A stretch of DNA of 31,510 nt from contig DATMNI010000135.1 in the NCBI GenBank assembly GCA_035570275.1, forward strand, positions 1 to 31,510, written 5' to 3'. This DNA is from DATMNI01 sp035570275 (GTDB lineage: Bacteria; Acidobacteriota; Terriglobia; Bryobacterales; Bryobacteraceae). The position numbers and the translations under genes were made by a program. Below, piece after piece: positions 23,446-31,510 of this stretch. The notes beneath the pieces are model-generated. The model ran no database searches. It worked only from the letters and a program-made list of their open reading frames with translations, and had not been told where the DNA came from. Within the stretch, counting starts at the first letter, position 1. Each line of letters starts with the position of its first letter.

Positions 23446-24765
23446 TCACCACACGTGCGTTGCCAGAATCCGCGGACGGCCCGACATGCGATGCACCACG
23501 GGAACGCGCAGCACGATCTGCAAATTCTTCTTCTGCCAGTCCCGGGGGAACTGCCGGACGGCCTCGGAGAAGTACTCTTGACTGCTGAGGAACTCACCGG
23601 CCGCCAGGGTTCCGTACTGCGTGATGCCGGCGGCGATTACCACCGGACGGTCGGTCGCGGTGTCAAGAATGCGGGACACGATGGCGTAGTCATTCGGAAT
23701 ATCCCAGTTCGGCCAGGCCCCCGTCAGCTTCCATTCCGTATTCTCCGGATGCTGGCGATCGTGGACCATGTCGGTATCGTGCGCGCTGTCTTTGCGGAAG
23801 GTGAAGCGCAGTTGGCCGGCAGTGCGGAGAGTCCACGGGTTATCGAAAGCGGCGATCAGCACGGCCGGAGTGTCCCGCAGGTCCGCGAAGGTTGTGGACC
23901 GCTCACCGCGGACGCGGTACGGTTTGCGATATCTCTCCAACAGCGACGTGAGATGCACCAGGCAGACCGCGTCGCCCAATGCCACATACCGGTCCGACAG
24001 AATGATCAGATCGTCCTCGCGAATCACCCGCTGTGCGGACGGCGGGGCGCCCGGTGAGGCGGGCGGCGGCGGGACCTCGAAGCCCTGAATTGCGTCCTGA
24101 GCCTGGGCCGATCTCAGATTGTACGCGACCGGTTGACCGACGCAGATCAGAACCGGCCCCGGCGCTTTGAGCAAGGGGCTCCAAAGCTGATCGAGGTCGG
24201 AGCGCTGCCATCCCGGCAACGCCAACGTCAATGCCAGGGCGAGAAGTGCAACGCCCGCAACGCCTCCGGTGATCACCGCATATCGCTTGCCAACTGGCTT
24301 GGGCGCGGCAACGCTGGCTGCGACGGGCGCGACTACGGGCCGGACTTCGGGCGCAATGTCCGCACCGGCCGCGACCTCCCGACCGGCCCCTCCGTTGAAG
24401 TGGAATTCGGCAATGTACGATCCGGAAGGCAGCTCGATGCGGGCCTCGGATTCGTGCCCCAGTTCCTGGTAGTACTGCGCCAGTTTCTTGCGGATTTCAG
24501 CCGCACTGGCTCGAACGATGGGGTCCTGACTGGTGTCGTAGTCCGCCGCCCGGCCAAACACTTCGATTCCGAGAGTGCGTTCCTTTAGGGAACTGGTCTC
24601 ACCAGCAAGAGTCTGCTCGGTGATGTGGCGCAGCAGGATCTGGCAACGGCGGCTGCCCCGAAACAGGTGGTTGCCAAGCACCTGTTCCAACAGCATCCGT
24701 ACCTCCTCCGCCTTTTCCTGCGAGAGGGGTAGCGTCGGAACGTGAACGTCAGGCTTGCGCGACAT
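23446..24765 (-). CDS. Winged-helix-type membrane-anchored sensor/regulator (439 aa)
   Basis: N-terminal cytoplasmic domain of a kind common in Acidobacteria, with SRRCQILLRHITEQTLAGE, SSLKERTLGIEVFGRAADYD, and DPIVRASAAEIRKKLAQYY followed by the beta-strand IELPSGSYIAEFHF (residues about 25-125). This pattern is usually found in front of TPR or cyclase-like regions. A single membrane segment follows (AVITGGVAGVALLALALTLAL, about 165-185), then an outer domain of about 240 residues of unknown fold. ATG 24765 (MSRKPDVH) is preferred; ATG 24786 is seven codons upstream. It is divergent from the TonB receptor gene, which it may control. Confidence 0.75.
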   Translation of the reverse strand: MSRKPDVHVPTLPLSQEKAEEVRMLLEQVLGNHLFRGSRRCQILLRHITEQTLAGETSSLKERTLGIEVFGRAADYDTSQDPIVRASAAEIRKKLAQYYQELGHESEARIELPSGSYIAEFHFNGGAGREVAAGADIAPEVRPVVAPVAASVAAPKPVGKRYAVITGGVAGVALLALALTLALPGWQRSDLDQLWSPLLKAPGPVLICVGQPVAYNLRSAQAQDAIQGFEVPPPPASPGAPPSAQRVIREDDLIILSDRYVALGDAVCLVHLTSLLERYRKPYRVRGERSTTFADLRDTPAVLIAAFDNPWTLRTAGQLRFTFRKDSAHDTDMVHDRQHPENTEWKLTGAWPNWDIPNDYAIVSRILDTATDRPVVIAAGITQYGTLAAGEFLSSQEYFSEAVRQFPRDWQKKNLQIVLRVPVVHRMSGRPRILATHVW

Positions 24766-24786
24766 GGCGAATCTGCTGAGCCTCAT

Positions 24787-25014
24787 CGTATCACGGAAAA
24801 TTCGCGTATCGTACTTTTCTCAACCGCCCGCGTAATCTCCCCTAACACTTTGATTCAAAACGTCCAAAAATGTACCGTCGGGTAGCATCCTTTCGCCGGG
24901 GCAGAGACCCGCGTACCATGCTTCGCAAAGCCTCGCGGTGTGTCTGTCGTGTCGGGGAGAGCCTGAAGGGGCCGGCAATTCCGAGGTTTGGAACTTAGTT
25001 ATTGAGGAGGGAAT
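24787..25014. promoter_or_regulatory. Divergent intergenic region between sensor and TonB receptor genes
   Basis: 228 bases with no gene. It must hold the promoters of both divergent genes. GAGGAGGGAAT precedes GTG 25015 and is a strong ribosome site deciding that start. I see no unambiguous -35/-10 pairs. Confidence 0.5.
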
Positions 25015-28000
25015 GTGTATCGGGTTAGTCTGGGAACAGTCTTTTTCGCGTGCGTGCTCCTGGGGGTCTTCGCCTCCCAGGCGTTCGCACAGGAAGCTAC
25101 CATAGTTGGAACGGTCACCGACCCCACGGGGCAGTCGATTCCCAACGCCACCATCACCATCACCGCCACCGGCACCGCTCAGGTGCGGAGGCTTACCAGT
25201 AACGACACCGGCCAGTTCGTGGCGCCGGATCTCCACATCGGGCAATACGTTGTGCGGGTAGAATCGCCCGGTTTCAAGTCAGTGGACCGAACCGGTATCG
25301 TGCTTGCGGTCGGCGACCGCAGCCGTATCGACGTGCAGATGCAGATCGGCGATACCAAGGACAGCGTCAACGTGGAAGCTTCAGCCATCGCCGTGCAGAC
25401 GGATTCCGGCGAGGTCAGCGACGTCATCACCGGCCAGCAGGTCTCGCAGCTCGCCACCAACGGCCGAAGCCTTTATTCCCTGGCCATGCTCACGCCGGGA
25501 GCCTCCAGCTACATGGCGGATTTCCAGAGCCCCACTCCGGTGGGCGGCGACGCCGGCGTGAGTTTCAACGGCATGCGCCAGAACCATAACCTCTGGATGG
25601 TGGATGGCGGCGAAGACTCCGACCGCGGCGGCGCCGGCGGCATCGACGTCATGCCCTCTATGGATGCGGTGGCTGAATTCCGCGCCCTCACATCCAACTA
25701 CAGCGCCGAATTCGGCCTCTCGTCCGCCGCCACCATGACCATCGCTTTCAAGTCCGGAACCAAGCAGTTCCACGCCAGCGCCTGGGAGTTCCTGCGCAAC
25801 GATAAACTGGATGCGGGCAATTACTTCACCAACGCCGCCAACCAGCAGGCCCCGGAGTTGCGGTTCAACACCTACGGCTTCAACGCCGGCGGCCCCGTGA
25901 CCATCCCCAAGGTGTACAACACCAATCGCAACAAGACCTTCTTTTTTTACAACATGGAGTGGCGCAAGCTCATTCAGGGAGGCAATGTCAACCAGACGGT
26001 CCCCTCCACCAGCCTGTACAACGGCCAGTTCAACTCGGTGATCAATGTTCCGCAAGCCAGCCAACTGTCACCCAGTCTGCTAACCAAATACGCCGGGCTC
26101 GGCCTCACCCCTGGCAAGCCGTTTCCTAACAACGCGATTCCCGCCGCCCTTCTAGACCCCAACGCGCAAGTTCTGCTGAAGGCCGGCATTTTCCCGGCGC
26201 CCAACAACGGCAACCAGTTCGTCGGCGGCAACAAACTCCCCACCAATGTCCGCGAGGAACTGGTCCGCATCGATCATCAGTTCAACGACAAGTTTTCCAT
26301 CTTCGGCCATTGGGTGTCGGAACAAATCAGCCAGACCTACGGGACTGCCCAGTGGAGCGGCGATAACCTGCCCACCATCGGCGACACCTTCGGTAATCCG
26401 TCTTACAGCGCCGTGGTCCATGCCACTTACTCCATCAGCCCCACACTCCTCAATGAGACCGCGTTCAATTACAACGGCAATCGCATCAACATCGTTCCGG
26501 TGGGCACCTTCGCGCGCCCTTCCGGGTTTAGCACTCCCGAGCTATTTGCCGGCAATAACCTGAACCGGATTCCCGGGATCAACCTGAGCGGCTCTACCGG
26601 CGCGAATTATGATTCGTCCAGTTGGCCCTGGCACAACAAGGCGGACGATTACCAGATCCGCGACGATCTCTCCTGGACCAAGGGCAAGCACCAGCTCAAG
26701 CTGGGCGCCAGTTGGGCGGTGTATAAGAAGATCCAGGATCTCTTCGGCAACACGCAGGGGCAATTCGGCTTCAACGGCAACTACACCGGCAACGATTTCG
26801 CCGATTTCCTGCTTGGCTATGCCAATTCCTACACCGAACTGGCGGTCCAGGACCATGGCTACTGGAACAACGTTTCCTGGGCGGCCTACGCGCAAGACAA
26901 CTGGCGCGTCAACTCCCGCCTCACATTGAATCTCGGCCTGCGCTGGGACGGCGTTCCGCATACCTATGAAGCCAACAACCGGATGTCGAACTTTTATCCC
27001 AACCTGTACGACCCGTCCAAGGCGGCTCAGATTTTGCCCAGCGGCAACATCAGCCCCAGCAGCCCGGGCCTCGGCGTCAGCCCCAACCCCCTGCTCAACG
27101 GCGTGCAGTTCTACCTGAATGGCATTGGCATCGCCGGCCAGAATGGGATTCCCAACGGCCTGGTCCAAAATCATTGGGCCGCCTTCGGTCCGCGGCTGGG
27201 TTTTGCGTATGACCTCACGGGCAAGGGCAAGACTATCCTGCGCGGCGGCTTCGGCAGTATGTATGAGCGCATTCAGGGTAACGACATGTATAACGCCGGA
27301 CCGAACCAGCCGTTCAGCACCAGCGTGACCTTCAACAACGTGTCGCTATCCAATCCCAACACCAGCCTGCTCACCGGCCAGACTTTGGCCGCGCCCATCA
27401 CCGTTGGCAGCATCACCGGACTGTCTTATACCGATTACAAGCTGCCGGTCAGCTACCAGTACAGCTTCGGCGTGCAACAGGAACTGCACGAGGGCACCGT
27501 GCTCTCGGTGAACTACGTCGGCAACTTCAGCCGCCATCAGAGCGACACGCGCGATATCAATCTCCCCTCGCCCGGCAATCTGCCGGCCCTGATCAACGGG
27601 ACGGTGGCCTACAATTCGGTGGTCCCGTTCGCTGGATTCCATTCCATCGTGCTCGCCGAAAACGCCGAGAACGGCCACTACAATTCGCTGCAGTTGAATC
27701 TCAAATCGCGAATCCGGAACAATCTGACCTTCCAGTTCGCCTATACACTGTCGCGCGCCTTCGATCCCGCCGCCGGCGCCGGCGGCGATCTTGGCGGTGT
27801 CTCCAATCCCTACAACCGAGCTTACGATTATGGGCCGCAAGCCGCGGACCGGACCCACATCGCGCTCGTCAACTTCATCTACGAGCTGCCAATTTTCCGG
27901 AGCACTCCGAATCGCATGCTGAAATCCACGCTCGGCGGCTGGGAGCTATCCGCCATCGGGACCATGGAAACCGGCCAGCCGCTCAATATCAACTTGGGCG

Positions 28001-28377
28001 GGGCACAAGGCAGCAACGGTTTGGCTAACGCCACCAACCGGCCGGACTACTCCGGCAATGTGAATTACCCGCACAGCGTCGCCCAGTGGTTCTCCCCATC
28101 GGCATTTTCGGCGCCGGCCATTGGACAGTGGGGCACCCTGACGAAGGGCGCCATCCGCGGACCCGGCCGCGACAACTGGAACGTGTCGTTGTTTAAGAAC
28201 TTCGTCTTCAGCGAAAAGCGGGGCAGCGCGCTCGAGTTCCGCGTGGAGACCTTCAACACATTCAACCACACCCAGTTCAACGGCATCAGCACCACGTTCA
28301 CCGCCAGCAATTTCGGCGCAGTGACTTCCGCTTTTGACCCGAGAGTATTCCAGTTCGGACTGAAGCTCAAGTTCTAA
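25015..28377 (+). CDS. TonB-dependent receptor, Oar-like (1120 aa)
   Basis: Outer-membrane transporter or adhesin-type beta-barrel. A GTG start after GAGGAGG gives signal peptide MYRVSLGTVFFACVLLGVFA with cleavage at AFA-QE. Residues about 26-115 are a carboxypeptidase-regulatory-like Ig domain (ATIVGTVTDPTGQSIPNATI, GQYVVRVESPGFK). Residues about 120-250 form the plug (VSDVITGQQVSQLATNGRSL, FNGMRQNHNLWMVDGG). The rest is the barrel, ending in a C-terminal Phe (FGLKLKF) recognised by the BAM machinery. Length is typical for the large acidobacterial Oar-like family. Substrate cannot be told; the neighbouring TPR/CRTAC1 pair suggests polymer or peptide uptake at the surface. Confidence 0.95.
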   Translation: MYRVSLGTVFFACVLLGVFASQAFAQEATIVGTVTDPTGQSIPNATITITATGTAQVRRLTSNDTGQFVAPDLHIGQYVVRVESPGFKSVDRTGIVLAVGDRSRIDVQMQIGDTKDSVNVEASAIAVQTDSGEVSDVITGQQVSQLATNGRSLYSLAMLTPGASSYMADFQSPTPVGGDAGVSFNGMRQNHNLWMVDGGEDSDRGGAGGIDVMPSMDAVAEFRALTSNYSAEFGLSSAATMTIAFKSGTKQFHASAWEFLRNDKLDAGNYFTNAANQQAPELRFNTYGFNAGGPVTIPKVYNTNRNKTFFFYNMEWRKLIQGGNVNQTVPSTSLYNGQFNSVINVPQASQLSPSLLTKYAGLGLTPGKPFPNNAIPAALLDPNAQVLLKAGIFPAPNNGNQFVGGNKLPTNVREELVRIDHQFNDKFSIFGHWVSEQISQTYGTAQWSGDNLPTIGDTFGNPSYSAVVHATYSISPTLLNETAFNYNGNRINIVPVGTFARPSGFSTPELFAGNNLNRIPGINLSGSTGANYDSSSWPWHNKADDYQIRDDLSWTKGKHQLKLGASWAVYKKIQDLFGNTQGQFGFNGNYTGNDFADFLLGYANSYTELAVQDHGYWNNVSWAAYAQDNWRVNSRLTLNLGLRWDGVPHTYEANNRMSNFYPNLYDPSKAAQILPSGNISPSSPGLGVSPNPLLNGVQFYLNGIGIAGQNGIPNGLVQNHWAAFGPRLGFAYDLTGKGKTILRGGFGSMYERIQGNDMYNAGPNQPFSTSVTFNNVSLSNPNTSLLTGQTLAAPITVGSITGLSYTDYKLPVSYQYSFGVQQELHEGTVLSVNYVGNFSRHQSDTRDINLPSPGNLPALINGTVAYNSVVPFAGFHSIVLAENAENGHYNSLQLNLKSRIRNNLTFQFAYTLSRAFDPAAGAGGDLGGVSNPYNRAYDYGPQAADRTHIALVNFIYELPIFRSTPNRMLKSTLGGWELSAIGTMETGQPLNINLGGAQGSNGLANATNRPDYSGNVNYPHSVAQWFSPSAFSAPAIGQWGTLTKGAIRGPGRDNWNVSLFKNFVFSEKRGSALEFRVETFNTFNHTQFNGISTTFTASNFGAVTSAFDPRVFQFGLKLKF

Positions 28378-28401
28378 GTGGGGCGACCGCTTGCTTACGC
28401 G

Positions 28402-28461
28402 CGCGGCTCCGATTAGAGCGAATCGATCACGCGAATCGATCGAGCATCAATCGGAGCCGTG
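28402..28461. terminator. Long-stem hairpin between convergent genes
   Basis: CGGCTCCGATT (28404-28414) and AATCGGAGCCG (28449-28459) form a perfect 11-bp stem, extendable by a G-T and a C-G pair. The 34-nt loop holds a direct repeat CGAATCGATC (28419-28428 and 28432-28441). It sits between the TonB receptor gene and the convergent CRTAC1 gene, so it probably serves as a bidirectional transcription end, though no T-run follows. Confidence 0.6.
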
Positions 28462-28476
28462 ACCGTTAGGGAGCGG

Positions 28477-30273
28477 TTAATTCGCCGGCTCTTTCACTCT
28501 AACTACCCGATCCCCCGCGACGTTCCGCAACTCCTGCCTAATCCCCGAAGGCCAGCGGATCTCCACCAGGTCCGCCGACTTACTAAGTCCCAGCCCGAAG
28601 TGAGTCGGACCGGCGCTCGAAGAGGCGTACCCAGCGGCGTAAGAAACGTGATTGTACTGCACGGCGGCACCGGCTGTCACTTTGATTCTGGCTCCGATCC
28701 CATCGCGATTGCTCGCCGTGCCTTGTAACTCGAACGCCAGCCAGTGCCCGCCGCCCGGGCTATCGTTGAACCAAAGCTCGGCAGGGGCGCTAATTGCGGT
28801 GGCGACCACATCCAGGCGCCCGTCGCCATTCAGGTCTCCTATCGCCGAGCCCCGATGGCGTCTGGGAGGCTGGGCCGTCAAGCCGGCTTCGGCGATGAGC
28901 GCTTGAAACCGGGCGCTGCCTGGGTTGCTTCCTGCGCTGCCACCCGCGCTGCCTCCCACGTTGCGGAACACCGTGTTAGGCTGCTCCACCTGCACTCGGG
29001 ACGCGTATCCAAGCGACTGCACGTGGCCGCGGGTCACAAATATGTCCTTCCAGCCATCGTTGTCGAAATCGGCAATGGTGGGCGAATACCCTGCCATCGA
29101 CACGCTGAGCCGGGCCATGCCGCTCGACCCCGTGATGTCGGCGAAACCGCGCTTCCCGAGGTTTCGGAACAACGGAAAGGTCTCATTGTCGAGCGCCACG
29201 AAAGCGATATCCGGCAGGCCATCGTTATCGACGTCTCGAAAGTCCACCCCCATCCCCGAAATAAACTGCCCGTTGTCGGTGAGCGCCACGCCGGCAGGGA
29301 ACGCGATCTCCTGGAATTTCCCGCCGCCCAGGTTGTGAAAGAACGAATTTTCCATCTTGTCGTTGGGGACGAAAAGGTCCATCAAACCATCCAGGTCGTA
29401 GTCCGCGACTCCGACCCCCATTCCCTTCCCTGGATGGGCGCGAATTCCGGATTCCGCGGAAATATCGCGAAAAGTTCCGTCACCATTGTTCAGGAACAAC
29501 TGGTTCGCGGTCGGTTTATAAAATTTCGGATGGCAGTAGTCGAGTTTGTCCGGCGACGCCTCGCAGCGTGGTTCGGCGGCGACGTCCCATGCCAGATAAT
29601 TGACCACGAAGAGGTCCAGCAGACCGTCGTTGTTCACATCCAGCCAGGCGCCGCCGACACTCCACAAAGGCCCGTACTGGCTGTCCGCCGCGTTCGACAA
29701 TACGCCCGGCAAGGCCTTCGCGGTGACATCCGTAAACGTGCCATCGCCGTTGTTATGGTAAAGCCGGTTTCCATGGACGCCGCCAACGAAGATGTCTTTG
29801 TAACCGTCGTTATCGTAGTCGCCGATCGCCACGCCGTTGTCGAACCCCACACCCGCCAGGCCGGCCTTGGCCGTGACATCCTTGAAATTACCCTTGCCGT
29901 CGTTTTCGAAGAGCCGGTTCCCGTACTTGGGTGAGGTCTTCTTCAGCGTCTGAATATCGGCTCCGTTGGTGAAAAAGACGTCCAGGTAGCCGTCGTTGTT
30001 ATAGTCGAAGACCGCTACGCCGCCGGCCATGGTTTCGGGCGCATGGCGCTGCGGCGTCTCGCAACTATCGAGCCGGAAATCGATCGGCCGGTAAACGAAG
30101 TGGATGGGCGCCCTGTCCTGGCCGGAAGCGTTCTGGCCCGAAGCGATGGTCCATGCGGCCCAGGCTGAGACCAGCACTAGGGCAACGGCCGAAAGCAGGC
30201 GGCCCCGGAACTCACCCGGCCCCCGGCCCCTAGCCCCCGGCCCCCGGCGCGGCGGTCCCGGCGCTCCGTTCAT
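28477..30273 (-). CDS. CRTAC1-family secreted protein with VCBS/FG-GAP repeats and ASPIC/UnbV domain (598 aa)
   Basis: Surface or secreted protein. The N-terminus has a basic, Pro/Gly-rich stretch (MNGAPGPPRRGPGARGRGPG) before the hydrophobic LLSAVALVLVSAWAAWTIA. Residues about 75-470 hold at least seven repeats with calcium-loop motifs such as FDYNNDGYLDVFF, GDYDNDGYKDIFVGG, LDVNNDGLLDLFVVN, ADYDLDGLMDLFVPN and GDLNGDGRLDVVAT, as in integrin-like propellers. The C-terminal ASPIC/UnbV domain (about 520-595) has NRDGIGARIKVTAGA, HFGLGLSKSADLVEIRWPSG. Its ATG overlaps the TPR gene stop (ATGA), so the two are coupled. Confidence 0.92.
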   Translation of the reverse strand: MNGAPGPPRRGPGARGRGPGEFRGRLLSAVALVLVSAWAAWTIASGQNASGQDRAPIHFVYRPIDFRLDSCETPQRHAPETMAGGVAVFDYNNDGYLDVFFTNGADIQTLKKTSPKYGNRLFENDGKGNFKDVTAKAGLAGVGFDNGVAIGDYDNDGYKDIFVGGVHGNRLYHNNGDGTFTDVTAKALPGVLSNAADSQYGPLWSVGGAWLDVNNDGLLDLFVVNYLAWDVAAEPRCEASPDKLDYCHPKFYKPTANQLFLNNGDGTFRDISAESGIRAHPGKGMGVGVADYDLDGLMDLFVPNDKMENSFFHNLGGGKFQEIAFPAGVALTDNGQFISGMGVDFRDVDNDGLPDIAFVALDNETFPLFRNLGKRGFADITGSSGMARLSVSMAGYSPTIADFDNDGWKDIFVTRGHVQSLGYASRVQVEQPNTVFRNVGGSAGGSAGSNPGSARFQALIAEAGLTAQPPRRHRGSAIGDLNGDGRLDVVATAISAPAELWFNDSPGGGHWLAFELQGTASNRDGIGARIKVTAGAAVQYNHVSYAAGYASSSAGPTHFGLGLSKSADLVEIRWPSGIRQELRNVAGDRVVRVKEPAN

Positions 30274-31319
30274 GGAACCTGCTCGACGCGTCGTCCTGGT
30301 ACCTTGATAAGCGGCGCCGGCTGCTCTTCGGCGGCCAACTCTTTCACCTTGGCGAACTCGGCGTCCGCTTCCTGTTCGCGGCCCAGGGAACGCCAGAGCC
30401 TGCCGAGACGGTAATGGGCATCCGGTTTCGCTGGATCGATCCGAATCGCCTCACGCAAATGACGGGCGGCTTCGGAGGAATCGTTCTTGCCGGCGAGAAG
30501 GATGCCGAGATCCAGGTGCGCCAGGCGAATGTTCGAATCCAATCCCAACGCCCGCCGCAAATGTTCCTCAGCCGATTTTTCGGTTTCCCCAGGCGTTCTT
30601 TCCGCATGCATTTCGGCGTCACCCAAATAGGTCAAGGCCTGCGTGTGCTGAGGTTGATTCGCCAGTTCCGCCTGGAACTCGCGCCGTGCTTCTTCGAAAC
30701 GCTTCTGCTTCCAATAGAGATATCCCAACCCGAAATGCGCCTCCGGCTCGGGAGGCGAGGCTTTCACCGCGGCTTCGAACTCCGCCGTCGCCTGCTCCAC
30801 CTGGTTGGCCGCATCCAGCACTTCGCCCAGAAGCATGTGGACGGGCGCGGACTCCGGGTTTCTGGTGAGCAACAGCCGGAATTCACCGATCGCTTCCTGA
30901 TAGTGTCCCGACCATAAGTAGCTTTGTGCCAGCTTGTAACGCAATTCCACGTTGTCGGGCTGCTGCTGGGCGGCACGCTTCAGTTGGCCGGCGGCGGAAT
31001 CGAATTGGCGGCAGCCATAGTAGCTCATGCCGAGCAACACGCGGGCCTGAAAGCTGGATGGATCGGCTTTTACGGCGTGTTCCAGGGCGGAAGCGGCATC
31101 GGAAAACCGATTCAGCTTGACATAAGCCAGACCGAGATTCAGGTAAATGCCGGGCAGTTGGGGATCCAAAGCGATGGCTGCCCGGTAGTGCGGGACGGCC
31201 AGTTCGTACTTGCCCTCGCGCGCCAGCCCCAGGCCGGCGTTGGCTTCGGCAAGAGCTCCAGTGTCAGTCGCCGCCCATGCGCACTCAAGAACTGCGAATA
31301 GAATCAGAACGGACTTCAT
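30270..31319 (-). CDS. Secreted or periplasmic TPR-repeat protein (349 aa)
   Basis: Signal peptide MKSVLILFAVLECAWAA at the N-terminus, then about eight to nine tetratricopeptide repeats with the W/LG.Y...A..P signature, for example AHYRLGRLWRSLGREQEADAEF, AHFGLGYLYWKQKRFEEARR and IYLNLGLAYVKLNRFSDAAS. These form a protein-protein scaffold, likely periplasmic. Its last codons read VEQVP-TGA and overlap the start of the CRTAC1 gene. TPR plus CRTAC1 pairs next to Oar-like receptors are frequent in Solibacter-type genomes (general knowledge). Confidence 0.9.
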   Translation of the reverse strand: MKSVLILFAVLECAWAATDTGALAEANAGLGLAREGKYELAVPHYRAAIALDPQLPGIYLNLGLAYVKLNRFSDAASALEHAVKADPSSFQARVLLGMSYYGCRQFDSAAGQLKRAAQQQPDNVELRYKLAQSYLWSGHYQEAIGEFRLLLTRNPESAPVHMLLGEVLDAANQVEQATAEFEAAVKASPPEPEAHFGLGYLYWKQKRFEEARREFQAELANQPQHTQALTYLGDAEMHAERTPGETEKSAEEHLRRALGLDSNIRLAHLDLGILLAGKNDSSEAARHLREAIRIDPAKPDAHYRLGRLWRSLGREQEADAEFAKVKELAAEEQPAPLIKVPGRRVEQVP

Positions 31320-31420
31320 AGAGTCAATGCTGTAGCCGCTTTTCCTTCCATAGTACCTCGCTCCCCAAGAACCCTCCTAAGGAACTCGCTGCAAGTTATT
31401 GATAATACGAGAGTCCAAAA

Positions 31421-31510
31421 ATGGCTTTGCTGAATAATTTCGCCGACAGAGACCCGGCCAAGTTCCTCTCCGGTATGGACCCGCGCCACGCGGGCGCTTT
31501 GCTTGTGGGG
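31421..31510 (+). CDS. Start of an unidentified gene cut by the right edge
   Basis: ATG 31421 opens a frame with no stop up to the window end (30 codons: MALLNNFADRDPAKFLSGMD, then PRHAGALLVG). It is divergent from the TPR gene with about 100 bases between. There is no clear Shine-Dalgarno before it. Composition looks protein-like, but the family cannot be told from 30 residues. Confidence 0.4.
   Translation, partial: MALLNNFADRDPAKFLSGMDPRHAGALLVG

Noticed and set aside
28744..29934. 396-codon rightward open frame opposite the CRTAC1 gene
   Set aside because: Antisense shadow of the regular calcium-loop repeats; no ribosome site and no recognisable protein features.

Overview
The window looks like a chromosome segment of an acidobacterium of the Solibacter/Bryobacter type (Bryobacteraceae). 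The evidence is the high GC content, an Oar-like TonB-dependent receptor with an N-terminal carboxypeptidase-regulatory domain, a CRTAC1 (VCBS/ASPIC-UnbV) plus TPR gene pair, He_PIG/beta-helix surface proteins, the winged-helix/transmembrane sensor family common in that group, a PadR/permease module, and palindromic repeats. The taxonomic call is inferred from family content, not from a marker gene.

Left part (1-5.4 kb): a decayed mobile island. It holds a type I restriction-modification remnant (hsdM interrupted by one in-frame TAG, hsdS cut after its first recognition-domain segment), three small or hypothetical genes, a large nested palindrome, the 3' end of a tRNA gene without its 5' half, and a frameshifted C-terminal fragment of a tyrosine recombinase beside it. 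The recombinase fragment breaks into the next gene.

Middle part (5.4-11 kb): a mosaic. A secreted He_PIG/beta-helix protein gene is frameshifted in a GGGGCCCC tract and has lost its 3' end. A GT4 glycosyltransferase has lost its 5' end exactly where a complete cobalt-type nitrile hydratase block begins (alpha, beta, accessory). About 0.9 kb without a confident gene follows.

Right part (11-31.5 kb): ordinary-looking, intact acidobacterial genes. These are an 871-aa protein with seven propeller-like repeats; a PadR regulator with a membrane protein, divergent from an ABC ATPase and a 945-aa ABC permease; a DUF1028 protein; an M14 metallopeptidase; a winged-helix membrane sensor divergent from a TonB-dependent receptor; and the coupled TPR/CRTAC1 pair.

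The most unusual gene is the 945-aa permease. It carries a complete serine beta-lactamase-like hydrolase domain (SxxK, YSN, HNG all present) inside one loop between its membrane segments. Its promoter region is compact: two GTAGCNNGCTAC palindromes and overlapping divergent sigma70-type promoters sit between it and padR. A second notable point is that a dispersed palindromic repeat appears to encode part of the DUF1028 signal peptide, with a compensatory stem change relative to a second copy 4 kb away.
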